A DNA stretch of 64,000 nucleotides from assembly GCA_025175895.1 (NCBI GenBank), contig CM045990.1:42590658-42654657 (forward strand). The letters are read 5' to 3'. The notes under the pieces are model-generated. The model did not search any database, was not told the DNA's origin, and saw only the letters and a list, made by a program, of their open reading frames with translations. Of the stretch, positions 34,350 to 46,700 are shown one piece after another. This DNA is from Wurfbainia villosa (Eukaryota > Streptophyta > Magnoliopsida > Zingiberales > Zingiberaceae). The stretch's first letter is position 1. Each line of letters opens with the position of its first letter. The position numbers and the translations under genes are program-made.

Positions 34350-36072
34350 ATGGCCGGCTCAAACATTCATCCGCCAAAGTTCGAAGGGGAATTCGCTTGG
34401 TGGAAGAAGCGAATGGAGGTATTCTTCGAGACTGATTTTGATATTATGCTTATAATGGAAAATGGTTTCGAGTTGCCTAGGGATGAAAGGGGTGAACCAA
34501 TTGAAAAATCACGAAGGACTAAGAAGCAAAGAGAGGAGCACCTTACAAACTCAAAGGCAAAACATCATCTTCTCAATGTGCTCCCTCAACAAGAGATCAA
34601 CCGGATCGGAGAATGTACTAGCGCCAAAGAGATGTGGGAGAAGCTTATAGAACTCCATGAAGGCACATCCGAGGCCAAGCTCGCAAGGAGAGATGTCTTC
34701 CGCTCCCAACTCAACAACATTAAACTAGAAAATGGAGAAAAGGTACTTTCCTTACATTCTCGTTTCAAGGAAATTATAACCGGTTTATCAAGTGTAGGTG
34801 AGAAGCTATCAAACCGAGATATGGTTATGAAGGCTATAGATGCCTTTCCGCGATCCTCAAAGTGGAGCTCCATGGTGGACTCCTTCTATATTTCGAAGAA
34901 TTTAGAAGTGAGCACCTTGGAGGAGTTCTTCTCAATAATGGAGCTCCACGAAACAAGGCTTGAAGGAATACAAGAAGAGCCAAAGTTTCAACCTTTAAGA
35001 GGAGTAGCCTTGATGGCACACAAGGGGAAGAAGAAGATAGAGATCCCCTCCTCATCCGATGAAGCATCCTCATCCTCCTCCATGGATAGCACGGAAGAAG
35101 CCTATATGGTAAGGAGGGTAAGGTGTGCTTTAAAAGGTTTTCAATTTAATAAATCTAATGATAGGAGGAGAAGACCAAGGGGAAAGGTAATTTGTTACAA
35201 TTGCCAAGGAGAGGGACACATAAGGGATAATTGTCCCTTCCTAAACAAGAGCAAAGAAGAGAGGAAGAAGAAAGAAGAAGAAGAAGAAGAAGAAGGGCAG
35301 CAAGAAGAAAGAAGAGGAGAAGAAGGCCAAAGAAAAAGGGAAGGCCAAGGCATTCAAAGCAGAGACATGGGATGACCTTTCTTCCTCATCCTCATCCGAA
35401 GAAGAAGAACATGTCTACTCCAACCTTGCTCTAATGGCCTTTGACGACTTGGATTGCTCCTCCTCCGAAAATGAAGGATCAAGTTCAAATGGAGAGAGCT
35501 CAAGTGAAGGGGGAGCCTCCTCTACCTCCTCATCCGAAGAAGAGGACATGGAAACTATGGTAACTAATCTTTCACCTAGTAAAATAGTTTCTATGATTTC
35601 TATCCTCACTAAGGATCTATTTAGAGCAAAGAAGAAAAATAAGAGCATGATAGATCAAATTAAGGATTTAGAAAATAAGCTAGAAAAAGCATGCTTAAAT
35701 GATAATGATAATATTTCTTCTAGCTTAAATGATGCATGCTCACATGAATATATGTCATTTGATGTTAATGATGCATGCATAGAAGAAAATAGGGCTTTAA
35801 GAGAGAAAGTAGACTATTTGACAAAAGCCCTAGAAAAGTTCACAATTGGCTCAAACACTTTGAACATGATCATAGGGAGCCAAAGAGCAAGTTTTAACAA
35901 AAAGGGCCTAAGATATAAGGAAAAGAAAAATGAAAAGGTCTATAAATGCCTAATAGCTAGGGGTCAAGACAAAAATAAAGTAATTGCTAGAAAATGGATC
36001 CCCAAGGAGTATTTAGTGAACCCCATAGGCAAGAACTTATTTTGGGTTCCAAAATCCATCCTTAAGGGTTAG
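34350..36072 (+). pseudogene. gag: C gag, nearly intact with one frameshift
   Basis: ATG 34350 opens MAGSNIHPPKFEGEFAWWKK. The first frame (341 codons, to 35375) covers the capsid region (FPRSSKWSSMVDSFYISKN) and knuckle CYNCQGEGHIRDNC (codons 35193-35234). It is lost in a (GAA)n run at 35265-35300, where slippage probably shifted the frame. The second frame (to TAG 36070-36072) holds the acidic Ser-rich part, coiled coil (DQIKDLENKLEKACL) and the end motif WIPKEYLVNPIGKN..VPKSILKG. The same stop position is used in F. Pol does not follow. Confidence 0.9.
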
Positions 36073-36443
36073 AAAAACCCTAGGATAGTCAACCATATGG
36101 ACTTGACCTATATCATAATTTGGTTGACTTAGGATGGCGGGAAAATATTTTTGAAATAGTGTTGGGTGATGATAATGTGCCCAAAAATAGATAATAATGC
36201 TTAAATCATGATAATTAATGAAATTGTCATGTAAGTTTGCAATCATGATCTATCATCTTGATTTTTGGCACATAGTCATAGGCATTAAGGTTTAAATCAT
36301 GCTTTAGATGATACTTGACTTATTATCATATTTAATACCTAATGCATGATTATTATTTGATGAATACATTTGTTTCATGATCATAATGTGAAATCAGTTC
36401 ATATATGTCTTTATGATCATGAGGATTGATAGGATGATACTTA
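36073..36443 (+). other. C 3' untranslated region, first part
   Basis: Noncoding and AT-rich; it aligns with F from 24209. It is cut at 36443 by element A inside a segment that in F reads uninterrupted (GATACTTAACCTTGGTAGAA around 24444). Confidence 0.8.
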
Positions 36444-38658
36444 TGTTAGTAATATATGAGAGATGTCCTAAGGCAATCGCCTTATGTATAAACCATTTAT
36501 ATGATAAATAAAGATTCACTATTTGAGTATACATGTTTTATGTATTTGATTGGATCTTAAACTCATTTACTGAATGTCCACGATATGATTCACAGCATGA
36601 GAGAATTTGTGATTGGATCACAACTAGTGAGTATCTCTACATGTGTAATTGTGATGTATCGGAATTATCCCTAGTCGATGAATTGATGGATTTGGACACC
36701 ATCAGTTCTGTCGAGACTAGCACGAGGTATACTCCTTGGTGTATCCAAGCAGCTGATTCTCACTGGCTGGAGACATAGTGATGTCCGGAGTTGATCGTGG
36801 ATGCTAGTTATGGTAACTAGTTCATTGGAGTGACCAGCCGTAAGACTTCATATGGTTCTCTGCATATATAGATATGTCAATGAAGTTCTTACTGTGGCTT
36901 AAGTGCGATGTTCCTTTGACTTGCGGTATTCAAGTCATCTTGATCATGGAGACTTATGCTTTGACATCTTAAGCAAACATCTCTAAGGAGATGTGGACCC
37001 GGGATGATTGGGTATAAGTCGAAGTGATCGAAGGTGTTTGAATAGCCTATAAAGGATTCACCACTCCTTGCAAGGAGATGTATACCCATGGCCTCTCGTC
37101 GGATTGTTACTAAAGTCTTTGGCCAAAGCATTACATGTTTAGAGTAAGGTACTCTTCGATACATGTGGAGTAACTAGAATCCGTAGGACGAGGAAATGAT
37201 ACTTGGCTAGGTGTGACGTAGTCACTTAGTGGGAGGGACACTATAGACCATGTCCCAACCAAGTGGGTATAAGATGAGTGAAGGGAATGGGGCACGATTC
37301 ATTCGAAGCCATCAAGGGTTTCAGAAATAGTTCTGGATCAACCGTTGATCTTTTCGGTTAATTGGGGATCATGATGTACTACTAGGTGCCACTCATGATC
37401 GTTCTATAATTAATGGTTAATTATAGACGACCAACATAAACCGAGAACCTATTTGGTCACACGCACAACGAGTGTAATCCAAAGGATTTAAAACGAGCTT
37501 GAGAATGGGATTCTCAGACCGAGAGAAACTATGTTTGGTTGGACCAAACATAAAGCGAGCATGAAATTGTTTCAGTCGCAATGGAAGCATGGATAGGCCG
37601 TGTCTTATGAAGACATAATGGATGGACTAAAATGGTTTGGTTCTATTCCAATGGATGAGAATAAACCAAAGGGTTTGGTTTATTTTAAACGAATGAACCA
37701 AAAGTTGGTTCGGTTCGTTTTAACTTAAAATAAACCATCATGGTTTGGTTTTTTTAACTTATCCTAATGGAGCGGGTTAACGGGCCTAATGGTTATGATC
37801 CAATAACCATTAAGAGAAGTAGTTCTCTATAAAAGAGGGCTTAAGGGATAATTAAGCCCTAATCCAAACCCTAGCCCCCTTGAGTTGCCGCCCACCTCCA
37901 CCTTGGAGTTAATTGGCGCCAACCCTAAAGCTGCTACCGCCCAGCTTGTGTGCAGCCGTCCAAGTCTTTGCCGGCGTCCAAGCTTCAGCCGGAGAACCTC
38001 CGGCGACCCTCCGGCGATCTCCTTTGGGTTCGGTGATAAGGTGAGCTTCCATCTTTCCTTAGCCGGCCTCTATTCCTCCACCAAAAGCTGTCCAGTTTTT
38101 CTGGACAGCTTGTTTCTTTGTTGTCGTAGCGTCGTTTGGACGACGGTTAGTGCTCCGACAGCGGCTAACTTACCGGGGATTTGATCTCCGGTAATCCTCT
38201 GAGGTGGGGGACGAAGGATTCGTCAAACGGTTGACGAATACCTCTCCGGAGAAGCGAGTTTTTGAGAACTCGTTTTAGGATCCGAATTTGGATTCGGATC
38301 GTGATCATCTCTCGATCACGTCGTCTTCAACACGAGGCTAGTAACCCGTACGAAGACGAAGCTCGTGACTTAGCGAAGTCATCCCGAGGAGCTCGACGTG
38401 GATACGGATAGAGACGATTCTTACGAGGATCGTTCCGGTTGATGTCGTTCCCGCTACACGTCATACGAAAGGTATAACGTAGATAAATTTCTTTTATTGC
38501 AAATTTTAATTTACGGTTATATCTACACTTATTGTAATATGCATGCGTGTGTTGTGTGTGTTGTAATAAATATAGATTTATTATTTTTAATTGCTTCCGC
38601 TGTGCTCATGTTTACGAAACATGATCGAACACACACACGCCATTTGCGAAACCCAACA
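36444..38658 (+). repeat. A 5' LTR
   Basis: 2215 bp, TGTTAGTAATATATGAGA to GCGAAACCCAACA. TATA box CTATAAAAG at 37827-37835. A perfect 11-bp hairpin, AAGCTGTCCAG/CTGGACAGCTT with TTTTT loop, lies at 38085-38111. A GC-rich segment (37870-38190) yields an open frame of ~100 codons with no recognisable family. Confidence 0.93.
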
Positions 38659-38659
38659 G

Positions 38660-38671
38660 TGGTATCAGAGC
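38660..38671 (+). other. A primer-binding site
   Basis: TGGTATCAGAGC lies one base after the 5' LTR and is complementary to initiator-Met tRNA. Confidence 0.94.
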
Positions 38672-39940
38672 CCAGGTTGTGTTTCGACATAATCGTAAAA
38701 ATGGTTTTGCGATAGTCATAATGTATTTCTGGAAATTTTCTAATTTTGGAAATTTAGAAGTATTTATGGAAAGTTTTCAATTTTGGAAAGTCTAGAAGTA
38801 TTTATGGAAATCTTCCACTTTTGGAAAGTTGGAAGTATTTATGGAAATTAATATTTTCCATAAATAAAATATTTGATTAGATTCTGGAAATTTTTTCCCT
38901 AATTTAATCATGATTTGATTTGGGAAATCAAATCTTAAAATATTTTATTTCCATAAGTAGTTTTAATGATTTAGGAAATTTGTTTCCTAAATAGATTTTC
39001 CTTAATCAAATAATTCCATGAATAAAATATGTGATTAGATTTGGAAATTTGTTTCCTAATTTAATTATGATTTGATTTGGAGAATCAAATCTTAAACATA
39101 TTTTATTTCCATAAATAGTTATGACATATAAGGAAACATATACATGACATAATTGTATGTCATGTAATTGCATTAGATGCATAACATTATGCCATGCGTG
39201 TCGTGACATGTAGATGTATGTCACGTATGCCATGCCATGTAGATAATAGTTATTTGCATGCAAAGAGGATGAGACATAAAAACCCTTAATCAATATTAAA
39301 GCCTACACCTTCCATTAATATGGTTAGAACCAGAGTTCCGTTTCTTGTTTGGGTTGTTGGACTCTCTCCAAGCCCGGCTCGAACCCGAATATGTTCAAAC
39401 CATGGAATAGTTTAATACTAATATGGTAAGAGTCAGAGGTCAATCGTTAGCTTTGGTTGTTGGACTCTCTCCAAGCTGGGCTAATTGGTTGAATGCGCTC
39501 TAACCATATTAAAACTATGTCCCGATTAATGGGTTGGCTTTAACCTGGAGCATCGGCTTGTTGGACTCTCTCCAAGGTCGATGTAAAGGGAGGTGAAGTT
39601 GGGTGCTATGCATATGATGCATACTTGTTAATGTGTTAACAACCCGATGTATGTGTGAACATTCAATTAGTTGATAGCACATTGTGATAGTTGCATATAC
39701 GTGATATGCAATCGGTATAGTTGATACCTACCGTCGTAGTTATGAATGGCTTGTTGGACTCTCTCCAAGGTTGTTCATAACTATGATGGATATCAGCCCA
39801 TTCGGAGATGGACCTACGATCTCCCGAAGTGATTTTGGGGTTTTTGAAATTCGAAAAATGAATGGGATTTATAAATGTATATTGATGCATTTTAAAATCA
39901 TCTTTCTCATATATGCTCATTTTGTATTTCTAAGATTGAT
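38672..39940 (+). promoter_or_regulatory. A untranslated leader with four conserved-apex hairpins
   Basis: The leader has no coding sequence. A ~37 bp AT-rich unit repeats about three times near 38731-38839. Further on, TTGGACTCTCTCCAA (TTGGA/TCCAA stem, CTCTC loop) occurs four times, at 39357-39371, 39460-39474, 39561-39575 and 39754-39768. Each copy is enclosed by a different outer inverted repeat, for example CATCG/CGATG for the third and a 10-bp TAGTTATGAA/TTCATAACTA for the fourth. Position between PBS and gag is where retroviral RNA packaging signals lie; function here is inferred. Confidence 0.75.
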
Positions 39941-40590
39941 CATGATGTCTTTGAATTGCGTTCCATTTTGGATTCGAATAAATTGACTGGGCCGAGCTTC
40001 ATGGACTGGCTTAGAAGCTTGAGAATTGTTCTCAAGGTTGAAAAGCTTGCAAATGTCCTCGAAGCGCCTCTTCCCGCCCGTCCTAGTGACGATGCAACTC
40101 TGGACCAATTGTTGGCCTATCAGAAACATGTGAGTGATTCTGAACAAATGACTTGCATCATGCTAGCCACGATGGAACCCAAGCTACGAAAGCAGCATGA
40201 GCATATGGATGCTCATATCGTAGTCCTTCATCTTTGTGAGTTGGTTGATGAGCAAGTGAAATTTGAAAGGTTTGAAGTCTCAAAGCTCCTCTTCACCTCT
40301 GAGATGCTAGGAGGTTCATCTGTGGTACTGCTCAGTATGCTGAAGACTGTGGAGTCTTCTGAGAAGCATGAGCAGGGGTTGATGCTATTAGTTGATTCCT
40401 CGAAGAAAGGTTCTAAGAGGAAGTCAAAGGAACAGCAGAAGGGAAAGAAGAGAAAGGCTAAGAAGGTAGAACTAGCACAAAAGGAAACTTGCCATCATTA
40501 TGGCAAGGAGAGCTATTTGTGAAGAAAGTGCAAGATTTGTCTTGAGTCCGTGAAGAAGGATAAGGCATCGGATGCCCCATCTTCTTCAGA
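39941..40590 (+). pseudogene. gag: A gag
   Basis: From the ATG near 39941 a frameshift leads into the frame LDSNKLTGPSFMDWLRSLRI, the N-terminus of the UBN2/DUF4219-type copia gag. It continues to a Lys-rich tail. The zinc knuckle is decayed: CHHYGKESYL then a TGA (40520-40522) and RKCK, where relatives such as D have CFHCKEAGHWKRNC. Confidence 0.85.
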
Positions 40591-40599
40591 AATCTTCTT

Positions 40600-40933
40600 T
40601 ATTGATTGTCATTCTATTTCCTCAGACACTTGGGTATTTGATACTGGGTGTGGCTCACATATATGTAATGACATACATGGGCTAAGGAATAGAAGAAGAC
40701 TCGTCAAGGGAGAGTCAAATTTACGTGTTGGGAATGGAGCAACGGTTGCTGCACTCGCCATCGGAACGTATTTGTTGGAACTCCCTGTAGGACTTGTCTT
40801 AGAACTGGACAATTGCTTTTATGTTCCTTCGTTGATAAAGAACATCATTTCTATTTCTTGTTTAAATAGAAATGGGTACCATTTGACTTTTAGTAACAAT
40901 TGTTGTTACATAACTTTGAATGGAGTTCTTTAA
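40600..40933 (+). pseudogene. A protease
   Basis: WVFDTGCGSHICND carries the catalytic Asp-Thr-Gly triplet (codons 40640-40648) of the copia aspartic protease. It is followed by VGNGATVAALAIGTY and LVLELDNCFYVPSLIKNIIS, in order for this family. A stop at 40931-40933 breaks the frame before integrase. Confidence 0.87.
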
Positions 40934-41034
40934 GAGACTGGAACTTTAAATAATGGCATTTATACGTTGGACGTATCCAGTGACATTTTCAATATCGAAG
41001 CGAGCAACACGCGTGCTCGAAAGGATAATCAAAT

Positions 41035-41990
41035 AGACTCCTATATGTGGCATTGTCGTCTTGGCCATATAAGCAAGAAACGCATGTCCGAATTACACCG
41101 ATGTGGAATTCTGGAATCGTTTGAATTGGATTCATACGATACATAATCATGCTTAAAAGGCAAGATGACTAAGTTACCTTTACCGAAAAGGTGAACGAGT
41201 GGGAGAGTTACTAGGTCTAATACATACCGATGTATGTGGACCTATGTCAACTCAAGCTTTAGGAGGCTATAGCTACTTCATTACCTTCACCGATGATCAC
41301 TCACGGTTTGGGTATGTGTTCTTGATGAAACACAAGTCTGAAGCCTTTGAAAGGTTCAAAGAATTCAGAAATGAAGTAGAGAAACAACATGACAAAAGTA
41401 TTAAAATACTTCGATCGGATCGAGGTGGTGAATACTTAAGTCAAGAGTTTCTTGATTATCTGAGAGACAATGGCATATTGTCTCAATGGACTCCGCCATA
41501 TACACCACAAAGATAATGGTGTATCCGAGAGGCGAATCGGACCTTGTTGGACATGGTCAGTCAATGATGAATCATGCGACTCTTCCCAAGTCCTTTTGGG
41601 GTTATGCACTTGAGACATAAATTGTTTACTTGTTAAATGTAATGCCTACCTAAGGTAGTCTCAACTACTCCATATGAGATATGGAATAGTAAGAAACCTC
41701 ATGTATCTTACTTGAAGATATGGGGTTGTCCGCTTATGTGAAGCGATCAGACGCATAAATTGGATGCTAAGTCTGATAAATGTCTATTTATTGGATACCC
41801 TAAGGAAACAAGGGGTTACCAATTCTATCATCCTGTGGAACAAAAGGTGTTTTTTTCAAGGCATGCTGTTTTTCTAGAGAAAGAGTATCTCTTGCAAGTA
41901 AACTGTGGGAGTATCGTCGAGATTGTTGAGGCTGTAGTGACTCTAATAGACATTGTTGAGATACCGGTGAAGCACAACAAATTATAACTC
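41035..41990 (+). pseudogene. A integrase
   Basis: GAG-pre-integrase zinc region WHCRLGHISKKRMSELH, then the core GLIHTDVCGPMSTQALGG (first Asp), ILRSDRGGEYLSQEF (second Asp) and a frameshifted region around 41516 with ANRTLLDMV. The C-terminal part is CLFIGYPKETRGYQFYHP. Frames break near 41150, 41185, 41516 and 41750. Confidence 0.85.
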
Positions 41991-42100
41991 ATAGTGATGA
42001 GCAATCGGCTGGACCTATTGTAACACCACATCTTCGTAGATCCGGCAGAACACGCAATATTCCTGAGAGATATGGATTTCTCGTAAGTGAATCGAACGAC

Positions 42101-43610
42101 GTGTTACTCATTGATGATGAGGAGCCTACCAGTTATGAAGAAGTGCTGACAAGTTCAGAAAGGGATAAGTGGCTTGGTGCCATGAAGTCGGAAATGGATT
42201 CCATGTATGAAAACCAAGTTTGGAACTTGGTTGACCCACCAAGGCATAAAGCCTATAGGGTGCAAGTGGGTTTTCAAGAAGAAAACCGACATGGATGGTA
42301 ATGTGATTACCTATAAGGCTAGATTGGTGGCGAAAGGATATCGCCAAAAACAAGGTGTTGATTATGACGAAACCTATTACTTTGTAGCTATGCTTAAATC
42401 CATTCGGATGCTCCCGCCATAGCGGCTCATTATGATTATGAGATATGGTGATGGATGTAAGCCTTTCCTTAATGGAAACTTGCTCGAGGACGTGTATATG
42501 ATACAGCCTGAGGGTTTCACATCGGTTGATAAAACCAAGGTATGCAAATTGCGACGGTCCATTTATGTATTGAAGCAAGCATCCAGGAGCTGGAATATCC
42601 GTTTTGATGAGACAATCAAAAAGTTTGATTTCTCACAAAATCCAGACGAACCTTGTGTGTACAAGAAGGTTAGTGGGAGTGCAACAGTGTTCCTAGTATT
42701 GTATGTCGATGACATACTTACTTATAGGAAACGATGTTTCAATCTTACAGTGAAGGTTTGGTTATCCAAGACATTCTCCATGAAAGACTGGGAGAAGCAA
42801 CCTACATCCTCGGATTAAGATCTATAGAGATAGATCAAACGGTTGCTTGGTCTTTCGCAGCCTATACATATATAGACCGAAAGCAAAGAGGTTTAGCATG
42901 TCAATCCAAGAAAGGTTTCTACCCATCGTGCATGGGGTACACCTTCAAGTCTATGTGTCCGCGCACAGAAGACGAGAGGATTTGCATGAGTAAGATTCCC
43001 TATGCATCCGCAATAGGATCTATCATGTATGCTATGTTATGTACGAGGCCCGATGTATCGTATGCTCTGAGTGTCACGAACAGATACCAGTCCGATCCAG
43101 GAATGGATCATTGGGCGGCTGTTAAGACGATCCTTAAGTACTTGAGAAGAACTAAGGATGCGTTCCTAATATATGGAGAAGGGTACATGGTGATACGTAG
43201 GTATACGGATGTTACCTCCGCATGCATAAGGATGATTCCATGTCTTAGTCCGGGTATGTATTCACCTGGAATGGAGGCGTAATAAGTTGGAAAGGTTCCA
43301 AGCTTGACACTATAGCGGATTCTGCCACTAAGGCAGAATACGTTGCAGCTTTGGAAGCAGCAAAGGAAGCGGTTTGGATCAATAAGTTCATCTATGAACT
43401 TGATGTGGTCTCATCAATGATCCAAACATGTGCTTCGCCGCTATCATCTTATCAGAGAGATCATCAGTAGGAACGAAATGCAAATCGAGAAAATTCCCAC
43501 TGAAAGGAACTTAGCGGATCCCTTGACTAAGGCATTACCTCAAAATAAGTTTGAGGGTCATGTTCGAGCTTATGGTATTGGATACCGTAGCGATTGGCAT
43601 TAGGCCAAGT
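42101..43610 (+). pseudogene. A reverse transcriptase and RNase H
   Basis: RT begins EPTSYEEVLTSSERDKWLGAM, changes frame at about 42260, then CKWVFKKKTDMDGNVITYKAR, GVDYDETYYFVAMLKSIRM, LNGNLLEDVYMIQPEG and the YVDD codons at 42702-42713. RNase H (42980-43400) shows YASAIGSIMYAMLCTRPDVS and ADSATKAEYVAALEAAKEAV. At least four frameshifts and stops. The PPT-like GCCAAGTGGGAGTC ends at 43617. Confidence 0.87.
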
Positions 43611-43617
43611 GGGAGTC

Positions 43618-45792
43618 TGTTAGTAATATATGAGAGATGTCCTACGGCAATCGCCTTATGTATGAACCATTTATATGATAAATGAAGATTCACTATTTGA
43701 GTATACATGTTTTATGTATTTGATTGGATCTTAAACTCATTTACTGAATGTCCACGATACGATTCACAGCATGAGAGAATTTGTGATTGGATCACAACTA
43801 GTGAGTATCTCTACATGTGTAATTGTGATGTATCGGAATTATCCCTAGTCGATGAATCGATGGATTTGGACACCATCAATTCTGTCGAGACTAGCACGAG
43901 GTATACTCGGTGTATCCAAGCAAATGATTCTCACCGGGCCGAGACATAGTGATGTCCGAGTTAATCGTGGATGCTAGTTATGGTAACTAGTTCATCGAGT
44001 GACACCGTAAGACTTCATATGGTTCTCTCGCATATATAGATATGTCAATGAAGTTCTTACTGGCTTAAGTGCGATGTTCCTTTGACTTGCTATTCAAGTC
44101 ATCTTGATCATGGAGACTTATGCTTTGACATCTTAAGCAAACATCTCTAGGAGATGTGGACCCGGATGATTGGGTATAAGTCGTGATCAAGGTGTTTGAA
44201 TAGCCTATAAAGGATTCACCACTCCTTGCGAGGAGATGTATACCCATGGCCTCTCGTCGGATTGTTACTAAAGTCTTTGCCAAAGCATTACATGTTTAGA
44301 GTAAGGTACTCTTCGATACATGTGGAGTAACTAGAACTGTGAGGACGAGGAAATGATACTTGGGCTAGGTGTGACGTAGTCACTTAGTGGGGATCACACT
44401 ATAGACCATGTCCTCAACCAAGTGGGTATAAGATGAGTGAAGGGAATGGGGCACGATTCATTCGAGCATCAAGGGTTTCGTAAATAGTTCGATCAACCGC
44501 TGATCTTTTCGGTTAATTGGGGATCATGATGTACTACTAGGTGCCACTCATGATCGCTCTATAATTAATGGTTAATTATAGACGGCCAACATAAACCGAG
44601 AACCTATTTGGTCACACGCGACAACGAGTGTAATCCAAAGGATTTAAAACGAGCTTGAGAATGGGATTCTCGAGAGAAACTATGTTTGGTTGACCAAACA
44701 TAAAGCGAGCATGAAATTGTTTCACTGCAATGGAAGCGTGGATGGGCCGTGTCTTATGAAGACATAATGGATGGACCAAAATGGTTTGGTTCTAATCCAA
44801 TGGATGAGAATAAACCAAAGGGTTTGGTTTATTTTAAACGAATGAACCAAAAGTTGGTTCGTTTTTAACTTAAAATAAACCATCATGGTTTGGTTTATTT
44901 TAACTTATCTTAATGGAGCGGTTAACGGGCCTAATGGTTATGATCCAATAACCATTAAGAGAATTAGTTCTCTATAAAAGAGGGCTTAAGGGATAATTAA
45001 GCCCTAATCCAAACCCCTTGAGTTGCCGCCACCTCTACCTTGGAGTTAATTGGCACCAACCTAAAGCCGCCGCCAGCTTGTGTGCAGCCGCCCAAGTCTT
45101 TGCCGGCCCAAGCTTCAGCCGGAGAACCTCCGCGACCCTCCGGCTGATCTCCTTTGGGTTCGGTGCATAAGGTGAGCTTCCATCTTTCCTTAGCCGGCCT
45201 CTATTCCTCCACCAAAAGCTGTCCAGTTTTTCTGGACAGCTTGTTTCTTTGTTGTCGGAGCGTCGTTTGGACGACGGTTAGTGCTCCGACAGCGGCTAAC
45301 TTACCGGGGATTTGATCTCCGGTAATCCTCTGAGGTGGGGGACGAAGGATTCGTCAAACGGTTGACGAATACCTCTCCGGAGAAGCGAGTTTTTGAGAAC
45401 TCGTTTTAGGATCCGAATTTGGATTCGGATCGTGATCATCTCTCGATCACGTCGTCTTCAACACGAGGCTAGTAACCCATACGAAGACGAAGCTCGTGAC
45501 TTAGCGAAGTCATCCCGAGGAGCTCGGCGTGGATACGGATAGAGACGATTCTTACGAGGATCGTTTCGGTTGATGCCGTTCCCGCTACACGTCATACGAA
45601 AGGTATAACGTAGATAAATTTCTTTTATTGCAAATTTTAATTTACGGTTATGTCTACACTTGTTATAATATGCATGCGTGTGTTGTGTGTGTTGTAATAA
45701 ATATAGATTTATTATTTTTAATTGCTTCCGCTGTGCTCATGTTTACGAAACATGATCGAACACACACACGCCGCGGTGCCGGAAACCCAACA
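43618..45792 (+). repeat. A 3' LTR
   Basis: 2175 bp copy of 36444-38658. TATA box CTATAAAAG at 44972-44980. The 11-bp hairpin is conserved (about 45223-45249), and a second hairpin GTCGGAGC/GCTCCGAC (45254-45261 with 45283-45290) is intact here but decayed in the 5' LTR. The 40 bp length difference is made of many short indels. Confidence 0.93.
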
Positions 45793-45797
45793 ACTTA

Positions 45798-46686
45798 ACC
45801 TTGATAGAATTGCATGAAAATAATGGTTAAGTACATACAAATACCCTTAGGATACATCTCACACTCACTATAGGCTACCTTGATTGAAAACTTAGCAAAG
45901 GTGAGATGTTAGGATGATACAAATGTCCATTAGTGCCTATGGCATTTAGATGGCCATTAAAGGTATCAAAATAGCAATAATAGACCAATCATAGGGAAGG
46001 CTTATGTTTAATTCCTAGACATATTGCCCAAAGATCATGGTTGGATATTTCATATGTTTTCAAAATAATTTCTTACTTTAAAATCTGTGTATTCATGTTT
46101 TGATACATTTCAAGCCAAGACTAGGTGTTAAAATGGATACTAACATGATCAAAAACCTAGTGGTTTTTAAAGATTTTGGATTTTTGGCAAATCTCTGAAA
46201 ATACAATAATTTTTCATGAAAAAACTATTTTTCATTGATAGATATACTTACAAGAAATATGTTCCCCAAATTTCATGATTTTTCGAATTTTCTGGAATTT
46301 TTAATGCATTTCTGAATCTCGGTCCGAAAATCAAAAATTCCTGAAAACCATGTGTCAGTCGACTGGTAGTCTGAACCAGTCGATTGGTGGCCTGAAAATT
46401 AGAACATTAAAGGCTGCATTCAGTTTTTAAACTAATTTTTGGTATTTTTCTTCTATTAGACTCGATGCCATGAGGTTATAACTTAGTATTAATCTTTTTG
46501 ATGGTGTCAAAGGGGAGAAATGATTATGTTTAAGTAAATTATGATAGGGGGAGAAATATGTATGGGGAGTTTCATGGATTAAGGGGGAGTTGCATGTTGC
46601 TATATCATGTTTATGTTTACATACTTTCTTACCTTATAAATTTCTATCAAATGTTTTTACCTAACTTAAACGGATTGCCACACATC
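45798..46686 (+). other. C 3' untranslated region, second part
   Basis: Continues 36443 after removal of A. No coding sequence. It holds the conserved block shared with F and E, and purine runs of AGGGGGAG type near 46506, 46546 and 46583. Weak open frames (46558-46761) are not supported as genes. Confidence 0.8.
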
Positions 46687-46700
46687 AAAAAGGGGGAGAT
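46687..46700 (+). other. C polypurine tract
   Basis: AAAAAGGGGGAGAT lies immediately before the 3' LTR and is identical to the tract in B, E and K. Confidence 0.93.

Larger units (their letters stand above)
36444..45792 (+). mobile_element. Element A: complete Angela/BARE-like Ty1/copia element, degenerate
   Basis: This 9349 bp element has LTRs 36444-38658 and 43618-45792 with target duplication ACTTA (36439-36443 and 45793-45797). Order: PBS, 1.3 kb leader with hairpin repeats, gag, protease, integrase, RT, RNase H, PPT. Integrase before RT marks copia. Long LTRs and gag type suggest the Angela/BARE branch (moderate confidence). All genes contain stops or shifts. No further element interrupts it, so it is the innermost of the right-hand nest. 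Confidence 0.93.

Noticed and set aside
37885..38184. 99-codon GC-rich frame as a host gene
   Set aside because: It lies entirely inside the LTR of element A and is disrupted in the other LTR copy.
38660..38671. TGGTATCAGAGC matches as tRNA genes
   Set aside because: They are primer-binding sites; no tRNA arms or full cloverleaf were seen nearby.
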